64,000 bases of DNA from Meghimatium bilineatum (Eukaryota > Mollusca > Gastropoda > Stylommatophora > Philomycidae): contig CM067315.1 in the NCBI GenBank assembly GCA_034231615.1, positions 10,625,915 through 10,689,914 of the forward strand. The letters are read 5' to 3'. Positions within the stretch are counted from its first letter, which is position 1. Each line of letters begins with the position of its first letter. The translations under genes and the position numbers were made by a program. Shown here piece by piece: positions 9,867 to 24,800 of this stretch. The notes under the pieces were generated by a model. That model made no database searches. It worked only from the letters and a program-made list of their open reading frames with translations, and was not told the origin of the DNA.

Positions 9867-12800
9867 GTTCGTTAATTTATATGGTGCTTAACATTAATGG
9901 ACACACAACTATTTCTCTTGTAAATGTTTTTTGGTGTAGCGTTTTTATTTATTTTATTGAGTTATTGATTTTAAATTTGGAAACAATAGAGATAAATGGA
10001 TGATGTTATGATTTGGAGATATTTGCTTGTGTGTTGTCAGTGTTATGTTGTGTACAACCAAAATTGAAAGTGGACAAATGCACACAAAGAACTTAGCGCG
10101 TCAAGGTCATTGGCAGGCCAACCTGAAGTAATTACGGCTCCTCAATTTCCTTGTCAGATTACTTCAATATTAAATACTATAATCATCTTTCTCAAACACC
10201 ATACGTTGATCTACAATAATTGAAACACTAAAGCTTTAAAATTTGTCCTTATCTGAATCAATTCGTGAAGAATTAGCGAAAAATGGTGGCACTCAAGTTA
10301 GGCCTTTGCAGTTCTGCTTGCAAACATGAAAGGTCGTAATAAATTATGACAGCGCATTTATATCGCTGCAGAAAACTAAGAAACAATCCTACACATTTAC
10401 TATAAGAGCATTATGTGAAATAAACATGGACGATTGTCAGTGACTACAAATGACTACCTTGATTAAGACATTCGTCTACTTCAGATTGCTACAGGTTAAT
10501 ATGCTGCACAGTGTATCATACACATTCTCATACATTTCATCTATGCATCGTTGCACTGAACTATTACTGAGTGGATGTTACATGTCTTAAATATTCAGTT
10601 CTATATTCTCTACATTTCTTTTTGATTTGGCTGAGTCTGCCATTTTGTAATCAGGGCTTTTAGATTTTGCTACTGAACAACGTACATCCATCTCTCTATA
10701 AAATAGTTTACTGTGGATGTACTAGAAACAAAGCCTTGTGCTGCATATTTCAGATTCCATTTGATCAGCTTGGATTTCGTCCAACAATAAATTGTCCTGA
10801 TGTAGAATAATGTAGAATTTAGATGAATCGTCAGTATTTTTGAAACCCAACACATATCCCCACTTTGTCTTACCTCCCATGCTCAATTTCCCTGTCGCCC
10901 CCTCCTTATACCTAGCCGCCGATTTGGTGGTGGGGGGCAGGTGAGCACCTGCATTGAGAATGAGTGCCATAGAGGTATGGGATATGAGTTGTGCTGGAGA
11001 CCATCTGAAAAGCTCAGCGTACATCCAAATACAGTGAATTCTATCTTTGGTACACATTTGTAAAAGTATCAGTAATTATCAGTATAATAGAGTGTTAGAC
11101 ACAATAAATATGTACCACGTTGACATTGACTTGTACATGTAATCATAATAATGTTGCCATAAAATGTGCACAGCAGGTCAAAGTATTTTTATTTGCTTTC
11201 TTTTTTGTGGCCCATATTAAGCAGGTATGAAGGAATGTACACGTCTTCTTTTGCGTTCGTTTTGTAAACTCCTGCAAATGTGCAGGATCTAGTCCAGAGA
11301 ACGGAGTGCGCTGTGTCATGGTTTGCAGCTGTGCTGAGGCATGAGCCTTTTGGTCCGACATATCTGACTTAAGCATTGTGTCGCTTTGACCCTACATGGG
11401 ATGGGACAGTCAACTCCACGCCATAACTTCTTTAGTCGCCTGTTACGACATTCATGTGAGATAAACAGTATTACTATTCTTTGCTCCCCTTTCTGACCCT
11501 GAGAACCCTAGGGAGTTACATGTTAATTCTACATTTTATCAAAGAATATTGAAAACACATGCATACATATAAACTTTTCCAAAACTTTAATCACACTTGT
11601 TGTAAACTGATAAATGTGGTATTTTCTCAGGCAAAGTTCGACAATCGAGACAGTCAACCATCCCGAGTAGTACATATCCGCAGCCTTCCGAATGATGCAG
11701 CAGAAACAGATGTTGTTCAGCTTGGATTGCCTTTTGGAAAAATGACAAATGTTTTACTATTGAAACAGAAAAATCAGGTGAGATGTGCGATAACACTCTT
11801 TACAAAATGATAATAAATATGCTAAGCTTACATGAAAAAAAATCTGTAATTGGCATGTGAAGGTGGGCAGTTGTTACTCGTCATATTATACTGTGAATGT
11901 GTTGATTACCCTGTTACAAATTTTGCCTGTGTGAGTAGTTTTGCTGTAATTGCCTAGTATCATTTAAAGAAAATTTTAGTCATTGTAGTGTATTCAGTTG
12001 CAACATAGTGTGGGTGGGTGTACTGTTGTATTTGTGTTTATATTTATAAATTTTTTTTTCCAGGCATTCCTTGAGTTCCAGGATGAGGCATGTGCACTTA
12101 ACATGGTCTCATATTTCAAAACAAACGCAGCTCACATCCGACTTAAAACCTGCTATGTTCAATTTTCTAACCACAGAGAACTTAAAACAGATATGTCGAA
12201 TTCACAGGTAAAAATTTACATTTTCAGGATTGATTATATAGGATTTAGGTACACTTTTTTCATTCTATTAGTTGTGTGTCAGGGCCGTAAGGCGCATATA
12301 TCTCAGCCTAATCCTACTGAAGACTTATGTATCGGGCCATTGGTGGAAAGAACGGCGACACAGCGCTTTTGCATTCTCTATAGACTATTCTGCTGAAAAT
12401 CTATTAGGATCAGTATCCTGTTACAAGAGAGATTCAGCAGGAGTGTGAGAATGAATGCTGAAGAAATCCCAACCTAATTGTCAACCATAAACACATTTTG
12501 TTGGATTGATTCTTGATTAGGAACCAGCATCATGATGCTAAAACTGTTCCCATAAATGTTCAGCTCACCTGTTCATCAGCAGTGAGCTTACCATTATGTG
12601 TATATAAGCTCAGTATCATATAATCATTTGTTGGTTGTCATTCTTCAGATCTTTCCAGAGGTAGTACTTTCTCTCCCTTTTCTTGGTTGCTCACATTTCT
12701 TTCATTTTCTAAACATGACACATTCAGCATTCCACAGACTACATCCTGCTAACCAACATTTGGCATTGACAGCTGTTGTGACCAAGTTTAATTGTTCTAT

Positions 12801-15800
12801 TTGATGCATTATTTCATTGCTTCGAGGATCCAGTGGCTGCTGGGCTTTGGCTTAGTGCCATATAGTGTTTATCAATTGTTCATTTGTTCCGTATAGTGTT
12901 ATCTGTTTATTAGTTCATGTGTACTGTATTTTAAGCAAAATATATGTAGGTAAGCAGAAAAAATATTACATTTGTCTTACTAGTTTTCTCGACTTCTCAT
13001 TCGGAGTTTGACATGTCTACACAGCAAGTGTTTTCTTGACTCAGAAGCCATTCTAAAGTTAAATATGCTGAGTAAAAGATCCAGCCATGCTTTAAATCAT
13101 GACACAGTACATTCTAAATGATACCCAGATTAAATCCTACTAATATGCAACAGTTTGAGAAAGAACATAACAGTTTCCTGTATGGTGAGTATCTACAGGA
13201 CATATGGGTCCGAGTATACACACTAGGGTCATTAATAATGGTGTTAAAAAATAAATGAGCAGGCAAGTATATCTTCTTCAGCGTTCATTTGCAAACTCCC
13301 ACTGGATCTCTCTTGTAGAAAGACTGTGGTCCTACTAGATTTCCAGCAGCATGTAGTCCAGAGAATGGAAATGCGCTGTGTTGCCGTTTGAGGCAAGTAT
13401 ATAGGAAAGCAAACATCACTAAATGTGGGTAAAAATAATATACCAAATGGGAAATAGAGGAACAGAACTATAGCCACCAGGGCTGAAAGGGGAAAAAAGA
13501 ATAGCACTTAACTTTCATGCATGTCGTATGAATCTGCTAAAGAGGTTTTAGGGTGGAGTGACTATCCCATCCAGTAGGGTCAAAGTGACCCAGAAGCTGT
13601 GCTGAGGTCGGATATGTCAGGCGGAAAGACATATCACAGCTTAGCTTTGCATTGATGACCTGACCAAGCATGAATGCAACAAAAGCATTGTTTGCCAATG
13701 ACCTTACCATTTGGACAGCTGAAAAATGTCCCATCCTGGTAAAAGTAAGACAGTGCCATCCTAATAATCTCACTATTTTCAACTGTGGAAACTGAAAATC
13801 AAATCTGCACGTACTCCATCAGTGTGACCATGCAATGGATACTGGGACATAGCGATTTAGAAGGAAATTAAATAGCATGAGGCTGTGCCTTAAAACAAGT
13901 AAATATTCTGTATTAAAATACTTGAACAAATTCTCACAAACTTATCTGGCTGAATAGAAGAGCGAAAGGGCTGACTGGTTGAAATATTTTTTCAGAATGA
14001 CAAAATAAATTGGAAAAGCAACCCTTCTTTTGAGTCATTAGTGATTTCTTCTGCGTTCGTTCTCAAACTCCTGCAGATTAGCAGGATGTAGTTCAGAGAA
14101 CGGAATGCGTCGTGTCATGGTTTACAGCAATGCTACGTCCATTTGACTATATGTGATGGAAAGCCAACTCCATCCTATAATGTCCTCAGTTGTTTCCTAT
14201 AATATGCATGGAAGATAATGTTGCTATTCTTTGTTCAAATATTCTTTGCTCCACACTGATGTATAGTGATTTAAATCATATCATTCCTAGCAGCTACCCA
14301 AGAAATACTTCTCTCATCATAATAAAACAGCAGAATATTGACTGCACTTCCCTCTCAACTGCCAGGGAAAACATTTACGAACATCTTTAACAATTACTAA
14401 GTCAGAAGACCTGCACTGTTTTAAGAATGCCATTGAGCTGCCCAAGAAATCAACTTAGCAATTGGATATTGAAAACAAATCTAGAGATCCAAATTGACAA
14501 CTGGACAAATGCAAGAGCTCTAAGCAATCATCTACAGTCTTGCTACTTTCTTTGTTAGTCTGTTTGTATTGTCATTGCCAGATGTTTTTTAGTGACCAGA
14601 AATCTACATAATGATGCTGACCTCACAAGATATAAGCAGCTGGTTTGCATGGTGATATATTTGAACTCGCTCAGGCTTACAATGTTCATCACATACTAGT
14701 GCTTGAAGAGCAGACAGAATGTAACCATCACAATGTTTGGACATTTGATGGAAAGACAGCAAATATGGTCTTCAGTTGGTACAAGACAAACTCTAGTAGC
14801 TTGGCAAGAATACTTCAAGAATGCTCTAAATGTGAGCCAAGTACACTGGCAAGAGAAACATTGGAAACAAACCTATAAAGATCTTTATATAAGAAACAAT
14901 ATGGACAGGCCGGAAAATTGTCCAATAAATTTTTTTTTTAGCACTCACACACAATAAAACACTTTAAAGTGGACCACTGTAAGGATGCCAAGTAGGATCC
15001 CATTTTATTGCAAGCTGCATTAAAAAGTACCTACGATTGTTCAGAGTGAAATATGTAGAAAATTAACCTAAATTTGAGTAAGCATAGAACAATAGAACAA
15101 GCAATGTTTAATTATGTTTTAGCATTAATCACATGTTTGTTCTGCAGAACACTAGTGCACATGCTGCTCTTCAAGCAGCTCAGGGTCTTCTGGGAGCTGG
15201 TGGACTTGGCAGTGGTGGAGAACAGACTACAATTTTGCGTGTCATTGTAGACAATGTTTTGTATCCAGTAACTCTAGAAGTCTTACATCAGGTATTTTTA
15301 TTGTCACACACACTTATACTGATGTACCCGTCTCACTAATTAATCTATAACTTTTATCTATAATCTATTTATAATCTTTAACTACCCATGAGCTAAACAT
15401 GAGCCCATCTACATTTGTATTATTATTTCCCAAATAAACTTCACAATCATAGGTATAACCACTAATAGAATGAGCTAATACCCACAACTTTGGGGATCTA
15501 TTAGTCCTGCAGACATCAGAATCTATAGAATTCTGCTGGTGTAAACTTGTGCAATCCTGAATAAACCGTGAGGTGGTTAGGTCCATGTAGCCTTGCATAG
15601 ACATTAGTAAAATTACAGATTAAACCACATCAAATGTAATGAACAACTTTAAAAAGTCCACCATTCTTGTAAACTGCTTTGCATCTTCTCAAGTAAAAAC
15701 TGGGGATAGCTGCAGTCCAGTCAATGTCTCAGGCAGAAAATTGGGTAGCTTGGATGGTGGTCTATCTGTGTCATTAACCATAACACTGTGATTGTAAGAT

Positions 15801-18800
15801 AAAGCAAAGTTTTGAGTTTGCAAAAAGTTAAATAAAACATGACATCAATTATTTACAAGAACAATTATTGTTATAATTATACTTAATAAATATAATGCAA
15901 ATATTTAAATATAATATAATACAAAAAAATCCCCAAAAACAGCTGATCGCATATTGTTCATGATTACTGAGGTGGTACAGATCTTTATATTTTTTTCACC
16001 ACAAAAACAACTCTTATCATATTCAGGGCTTTGAAAAGACCACAGAGAGGATTTATTTGTATCTTAAGATTTATATTCCATTTTTATGCAGACATTCAAT
16101 CACATGAAAACCTGCAACCATTTGGCAGTACCAATGTAGGCCACTATTGATCAATACGATAACTTACTAGTGTTTGTAAACAAGATTGACCACATTCACA
16201 GGCATGCTAATTCATGTGAATTCAAGTAGGAAGCATGAGGATAAATGCAAATAACTATTAAGGTTTATGGGAATTGAACACAGTGCGTTCTAGCGACCCC
16301 AAATCGCCTTGCAATGGAAGTAAACTAATTTGTGACAGAATTGCAGCGTACCACGTTAAAAGAACTTAGTAAAAGTGCCCTAGATATTTTGCTTGGAAAC
16401 AGACCATCTCATACTTATCCTCCATATTTCATGCTAACAATTTTCTCCTTACAATTTCAGCTGTTTTCAAGATTTGGGAAGATCATGAAGATTATTACCT
16501 TCACTAAGAACAGTAAGTTCAGAATGATTGTGCAAAAGTATATACAATATACAAGTTCTTTATAAAGTTACTGTGCACTCATTTACATTTGTGCTGACAT
16601 TAAGTCATAAGCTGTGAGTACTGTGTGTGTGGTCCGTGAACAGCAATAAACATATGTGAACATTTTCAATCCAAAGCTTGTTCCACTATGCACATCAGCG
16701 AAGGTGATATATCTGTACACCTTTAGCGCCCTGCTAAGTATAGGTTCTCAACAAAGGTTTTTCAACTTTAGCTATTGCTTCCGTCACCTTTACCGATTAA
16801 GGATCTCATACACAGATGAATGTCCATGTGGATCCAGACCCCAGAACACATACTTCAGGACTGCCCAACATACAAAGAGCAGAGACAGCAGACCTGGCCA
16901 GAGGATACAGACTTGAGGCAAAAGCTATGGGGCAGTTGCTCTGACCTGGAGAAGACAGTGGGCTTCATCTTGACGACAGGCCTGACAGTATAGCATGACC
17001 ACAGATGCTAAACGCAGAAGAAGAAGCTATTGCTTCCAACTATTTCCATGTCCTACCTAGCCTTTGTGTCTCTTCATTTAATTCTTCTGTATGTTTCTTG
17101 GTCCTCATTTTTAAAAATACAGGATCCAGAAAGAACAATGTCTACCGTGTAATGCTGTCAGCTAGCCTTAATTTGTCTTATTCATCTTCAGTGCTGTTTC
17201 CTTAGTTTTTCCTCCACACAAGTTTAGTTCTTTAAATTTTCTTATTGGTGGTCTTATACTATTTCAAATCCTTGCATCCATTTTATGGTCTAGTTTTCTG
17301 GATGTCCTTTTCTGCGACATACATCAGTATAGATTCAACATTTCATAGCTTTAATGTAATTTTAATTTCTGTTTATTTCTTACAGCAATGAAGTTCTTGT
17401 TGTATTCATATTTTGACTTCCATGCCAACTCTGTCCTTCTAATAAAAAAGAGGACACAGACATTTATAGATAAATATCTGCAGTTTTTATGTGATTCTCT
17501 TGAGATATATGGCATATTTCTGAACCATTATGGCAGAGTATAAGTCATTTCTTGATATTTGTATGTGATTGATTTGATTGGGAACCCCAGGAATTGTGAT
17601 CTATTAGCTCTTACTTCCTATGTGCAGTGGGGTGGTTTTTTTCTGAGCTTTCTTTCATACCCAGGAGACCTCAGCTTTCGGCCTAGTGAAATGCCTATTG
17701 AATGAGCCTTCTACTCAGAGCAGGTATATAATTGTATAGGTGACATGCTACAAAGTTTCTATGAGACCCTCAATATAACGGCATGTCATCTACTAAGGGT
17801 CTCCAGTGTGGCAACCACTACTAACTACCCTGAGTGGTTATTGGTATTTTTTATTATTATTTAGAATTGGAACTTCATGGAAGAAGTAACCTGAAGAGGT
17901 TTTGACAATGCTGCATGTGAAAAATAAAAATAAAAAGTCACAATTAAAATATATGGGGCAATATTAAAAGACACCCGGCTGAAGACATTACTAGAAAGTC
18001 GGATGATTGGAGGGGTGTGGGTGCGCAAGAGGTAGGCAGAGATGCAAGTGGAAGGGAAACATGACTACCTTATCAGTATACGCCACCTAGTCAGTACAGA
18101 TGTTGGCCGTTGAACCAACTTTTGATGCAGATATGTACCTAATGATGAATATATTTCTGTTTGAGTTTTGTTGGGAATTTTTAATCACAAGTGCTAGTAC
18201 TAATTTATTTGTTTGTGCTGTTGGTGGCCAATGTTTTTATGGTTTTCCAGCTGCTAGCTCAATTTCTAGTATATTTAGCAAGGTTGTATAAATTAGTTTT
18301 TACTAATTATCAAAAATTTCAGACACATTTCAAGCACTGCTCCAGTTTGCAGACCCAATTTCAGCAGCTGCTGCTAAAGATGTGAGTATTGTCTTGTATA
18401 GTGATTTGTAAGAATATTTTATTTTGGGTGCTATTTGCTAGTGAGAAGTCTCTTGCAGCCAATATTCGTTGTGGAAACAGCACTGGGTGATGAGTGTATA
18501 ATAAGTGTTTAAAGATTCTAATCTGAGTAATAAAATAACAGTCTGAATAATAAAATAACTCCTGCAATGTTAATGAAAACAGTCGACCTATTGGACGCCC
18601 TTGTAAAAGGTGGATAGATAGTGTATTAGAGACACTCGGAAATATAACTGCAGAAGAGGCAAATAGAAGGGCAAAAGACCGTACACTCACTCTCCCCTCA
18701 ACACCGAAAGGTACATGCGGATAGAAAGAAGAAGAAGAATGTTTGAAGAATTTTCAAACTCCTGATGGTTAGCTGCCAGATGTAGTGCGGAGAATGGAAT

Positions 18801-21800
18801 GCATTGTGTCTTGGTTTACATCTGGACTGTGATATCTGCAACCCTGACTTTTACAAATCTGCTTAACAAGACTTGTCACTTTAGGATAAAACTGGTAGGC
18901 AACAGTGCTGCTATTCATCGCTTTCGGACCTCAGCGATATATGGAGTAATATATTGTTGCTATATAAAGGGTATATATATATATATGCAGAATCCACAGG
19001 CAACACATGCATACATTATCTGGTGTAAGTCAGTAGTATTCAGATCAAGTTAGCGGAGTAGGATTCTTTGCCCATAGAGCTACAATAGATAATCACACTT
19101 TTCTAAATTTCTTATGATTATTGCATTCTGATGTCAAATGATAATGAGTTTGTTAGTGCAGATTGACATTTGTTCTTGTATATTAGTACAATACAGTCAT
19201 TACATTATATCTCTTTATTTGTATTGTGTGTATCTTTGTGATTTATTATATGTTCTGCTCAACTTTTTTCAGTCACTAGACAACCAAAACATATACAATG
19301 GCTGCAACACCCTTAAAATTGACTACTCCAGGCTAAATAATTTAAATGTCAAGTACAACAATGACAAGAGTCGGGACTTCACACGGCCTGATCTTCCCAC
19401 TGGAGATGGTATGGGTATGGACAGTGGTGAGTATTGAATATATGAATTTTGTTTTGTTTAACACTGTATTGTTTAATGTACCACAACCTACTTTGGTGGG
19501 GTTTTTTTCCTCAAGTTCAGCTAAATACCAGAAACTATCCCAAAGTTGGTAATTTGTATGCTACAATATGATGGAAGAATAGCTTAAATAATTCAGAATG
19601 GATTTTTTTAATTTGGAGACTTTAGAATAGCTTACTTTAAAAAATTAATTTGAAAATTATTCATATTTTATTGTGAATTGCATTGTATCTCTGTGACAAT
19701 AATGTTGTTTTTCCTGTTTCCTATTATTTCCTCCACTTTCTGGCCCCTGTCAGAACATGGATGGTTTGTTATGTGTCAACAAAAATATCTACCAACGGCG
19801 GATGTATCTGGCCATTGGCGCAAATAAAACGGCAGCACAGCACATTTCCATTCTCTTGAAAATTTCCTGCTGTAAATCTAGTAGGACCATTGCTGTGCTA
19901 CAAGAGTTTCAGTGGGAGTTTGAGAATGAATGCTGAAGAAAACAAAAATATTTGCATGTTTTTTGGCCCTTCAATTCATTGTCATGTATGATAAAAAGTA
20001 TACATGCAATTGTGGCAGTGTTATTAGTAACTACATTGTCAAATTTCTTTCCTCAGATCTTGGTATGGGTGGTGGTATGGGAGGTGCTGGTGTGCTTGGC
20101 TCAGGTGAGAAGTCACTTTATGGATAATCTAATACAGATAAGAAGTGATATTTCATACTACTGATCAATATCTTAATTGAAGATGTTCTGTAATAAACAC
20201 TAATTGTCTGTGGACAAAAATAGGAAAGACATGCTCAAACTTCAGAGCAGAAGCCAATGCACTCTTGCAGGTACTGAGAGCTCTTGCTACCACAGAACAT
20301 ACAACACCAACCAACATAGTAATATTCACGGACTGTAGATCCTTATTGGAAGCATTACTCAGAAATGAATTTGAAAGTACAATACACAAATTTAGACTAG
20401 ATCTGGCAAACATAAAAAATAAAAAGCTCAAACATCATTCTTCAATGGCCCATTATGATAGAGCTGATACCCGAAAAAGCAGGAGATTAAATGAAAACAA
20501 TTATCTATCTTCAGCAGTACAGTGAGATTTGAATTTATCTCCAAGGTGATTACATGGGTGTGTGTGTGTGTAACTAAGCTATGGGAACCATCAGCATGCA
20601 TACTCTTCACATGCAATGAGAGACATCATCTATGAGTTTGCCAGAGTATATCGATTCAGAAAACTATAACTCAAGTCACTTAATAAATTATATTGTTTTA
20701 AATTATGTGTATTCTAGGTGCAAATGCTATGGCCATGGCTGGTTTAGGTGGTCTAGGAAGTGGGTTCAATTTTGGTGGAAATCATATGGCCAATCGCTTG
20801 GGTAACTTAGGAGGAGGCATGAACCAGGGATCTGGTACTTCCTGTATTCTGGTGTCCAATTTGGATGAAGAGGTTAGTTCTATGTATTTGTAATCAAAGT
20901 GATACTATATGTGACCCAGATCCCAAGTGGAGTGTCTTGAGTGTTAGTTAACATGTACCAGTAATTTGTTTTGTTTATGGAAGACAGGAATTATGTTTTT
21001 CTTGTATTTTTTACAATACTGGGATCTGATGCCCTGGACTATCTGAAAGTCTATTTGCAGTAATAGTTATATCTGCGTAAATCATTTGCTATTCTCCAAA
21101 TAAGGGAATCTATACTACTATTTCATTATAGCTGCAGAAATATGCATTGGGCCATTTGTGCAAATAAAACAGCATCTGTTCTCAGAGCTAGATCCTACTG
21201 GAAATCTAGAAGGACCATTGTGCTACTACAAGAGAGATCCAGTAAGAGTTTGAGAATGAGCACTAACATAGAAAGCATTTCTTTTATAACACTGGGTACA
21301 AGAGTGACTTTCCAATTCTTTGTGGAGACGGATATTGACTTAAAATATTATTGGCCAGATTCTGTGGTAATGTGCATTTTATGGATGGATATTTGAGCCC
21401 AAGAAGATAGGACAGTTTGTTATTAATTCAAATTTTCATGGATAAATCACACTGCATATATTTAGGAATGTGCAATACTGTCCTACTTTTTTGTTTGTTT
21501 TGCAAAATATGTGAAGAGAAAAGCTAAACATGATTAACAAGTACAAATGTTAAAGTTACTTTTGTCATTTGAAGTAAAGGAAAATAAATTATAAATCTTA
21601 TATAGAATTATAAATAAAACAAAGGCGTGTTCACATGAAAGGTACAGTTGCATGTCTTAATTGCATGTCAGGATTGTGTTTTATTGAATTGGGCACAATT
21701 TTAAAGTAGATTCAGGGGTCATAAGTAGAGAATAACAAAATTGCATGGAGAGCATGACATAAACTTTATCATAAAAATATTAGGAATCCTAAAAGTATGT

Positions 21801-24800
21801 TGACTTGTGTGTGTTGGCCAAAAGAAACATACTAAATGTACATATTGCCTAGAAAATCACTGCAACCAAAAATTAATGGGTATTTAGTCTGCCTATCTAT
21901 ATATTCAGTGGAATCAATGTGTTTCCACTTTTTGTGCTCGGACATGCAGGTGTTAAGGGAAATAAAAGACCAAACAGGCTCGCTCTTGGACATTTCAATG
22001 AACCTTGCTAATATATTGAATGTAATCAATGAGTTGGTGCATTACATTGATGGCAATAGTATAAACAGAAGAAAATTACAACTACATTCTGTGTTCGTTC
22101 TCAAACTCCTGCAGATTATCAGGAAGTAAATTGGAGAACGGAATGCGTTGTCATGGCTTACAGCATTGCTGTGATATCTGCTTTTTGGCATGACACATCC
22201 GACTTCAGCACGGATGTGGGTCAATTTGATCATATATGGGATGGGACAGCCAAATCCCATAACCTACTTAGTCACCTCTTGGGACATGTATCGAAGGTAA
22301 ACAGAATTGCTATTGTTTGCTCCCCTTTTGGTCTGAAGCAACAACTACGATTGATTGAGAACTCCAGGAATTGTGAGTGATTAGCTCTTACTTCCTTTGT
22401 GCAGTGGGGTGGTTTTTCTGAGCTTTCTTTCATACACAGATTTCGGCTTAGTGTAATGCCTATTGAAGGAGCCTTCTACTCAGAGGGGGTTGAAAAACTA
22501 TGAAGAAGCTATATGAGACATGGCCAATGACATACACAATGGAGAAGAAAATATCAACATTTTAAATTAAATGTTATAGAAAGGTCCCAAGAATATCATG
22601 ACAGAAATACAAACCAACACAGACATAAGCAAAGACCTGAACATAGAAGACTGGCTCTCCAAAACTATAAAAACATACAAATTAACATTTTGGGTATGTA
22701 AAAGGACACAATGGTTGAGAAAGATTAATCATGGAGGGAAAATTTCTAGGAAAGAGAACAGAAGGCAGATCAAGACTACGATGGACACAGGATATTGAAG
22801 AACTTCTGAACATGACATTGAAAGAGGATGGGCAGCTTGAACAGAACCAAGGCTTAAACATTAACAGTGAGGATAGCATTTTGTAAAGGACATGTCACAG
22901 ATGAGATATGGTGTCTCATTTTCCGTGTCTGGCTAGAATTCAAGACATGTGAGCAAAAGTGGAGTTGCAAGACATAAGCAGCATATAGAAATCAAGAGGA
23001 ATTTATCAACCACCACATTGGGAATATTCAGTTAGTACATGTTGGACATGCTCTGAATGGAAGATCAGAACATACATAGTCATGTACAGAATGCCATTAT
23101 CTGATATGACATCTTCAGTGTTCATTCTCAAACTCCCGCTGGATCTCTTGTAGCAGGACAATTGTCCTACTAGATTTCCAGCAGGGTGTAGACCAGAGAA
23201 TGGAAATATGTTTATTTGCGTCAGTGACCCAAAACATCCGTATTCAGTGGAATTGTGACATCTGACCAGTAGATTATTGCATTTCTTAACGTATGGTTAT
23301 AAACTGATATCATTGTACTCTGGAAAAACCCATAGGTAAGTGTTTACCCCTAGCAAATGACAGAGGGTATACATGCTGATGATTCCTTTGGCTTACTGAT
23401 TGAACATTCTCTTAATTCTGACTTACAGGTGTCTAGTTCTACCACTACTATCACATATTCCAAATGAGTTTCATGTCACTCATATCCATTGCCACATCCT
23501 TATTGTATGCAGGCTTGTCTTCTCCATGTGATACTGAGTTTTAAGATAGCTAATGATCCACTTGTAACAACACGCCATATTGGATCTTCTGAGCATGAAC
23601 TTGGTGACATAATACTATCTATCTATACGCTGTGGCCCTTGTTTGCCTTGCAGGGTCAGGGGTGAAAGAGTTCTCTGGAGATTGCCTTTCTTGTGTGCTG
23701 TTTGTAAGCTTCGATTTCTGTGATCCATCTTTTACATAATACTGCTTTAGTAAATAGTCAATTGGGGCTGCAGTTACTGCCTTGACTTCCATTCACATAC
23801 TGGATATAGTTCGTATGCTCTGGCAATAACTCTAAAAATGTGACCTGTGGTCGATTAACCCATTACAGACACCTGAAGTCTTCCCACAACAACATTCAAT
23901 GGACCTGTATGCAAAGATAACAAACAGAAGTGGCGAACCTGACAATATTTACAATTGAGTGTTTAATGTTCGCTTTATGTGTAAATGTTGTTGGTATGTG
24001 TTCATTAGTGGTTTAAATCTAAAACTAAAAAAAAATGTTTTCTTGTATCTTTTGTTATGCCTTATTACTTAAACTTGTTCTTTTCTATTGCAGCTTAAAA
24101 AAAACTAAATTATGAACTCATTTTTTTCTTTCCTTTTTTTTTGTCTTCTCATGACATCCCTGTCAACAACAACAAAATGTCATGCCTGCCCTGTCATGCC
24201 CCAAATCTCATCCTGATGTGTTGCTGGACCACCTCTTGTCTGATCTGATCCACATGCCTGACCAAACGCTGCTGCTGCTGTTGCTGCCTAACCGACCTGA
24301 ACTGACTCATACCTACTTCGTCACACCACTTTGTCTAATGCTGCTTTGCCTGTAAAACCAATAAAAACCTGAAACTTATTACTACTGTTGAAAACCTATG
24401 TAGAAAGTTACCACAGATGCACTGTTTATACTGTTTGGTATGTCATTCTTGCTTTGTAATGTTACATTTTTTTCTCCTTCCAAAATGTACCAGTTACAAG
24501 AATTTTTTCTAATGTGTTGCCAATGCTGTTTAGCTAAGGATTTTTTGCTTCATTTTTAGATTTTATGAATGAAAGTAAATTGAATAGGAGTTTCTATTCA
24601 TGTCTTTGAAAAAGTGGAAAGTGAGATGCAAAAGGATGAGAATTGTGAGATTCCAATTCTTTCACCTTAGATTCCTAGAGTTTTCTTGCAATAAATCCTG
24701 GTAACGAGACACATTCAAAGCTTGTGTGAATAACCTAGCCAATGATTTGGTGATCAGCCTCTTGTTGTGTAGACATAAAAGCCACATAGCCTGTAGATAT

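Noticed and set aside
10722..11057. 111-residue minus-strand frame in intron 1
   Set aside because: No recognisable domain and no support from conservation visible here.
21018..21045. GATCTGATGCCCTGGACTATCTG as the PTBP microexon
   Set aside because: It translates to a loosely similar SDALDYL, but lacks an acceptor AG close upstream and a proper donor. The 24404-24437 exon fits exactly.
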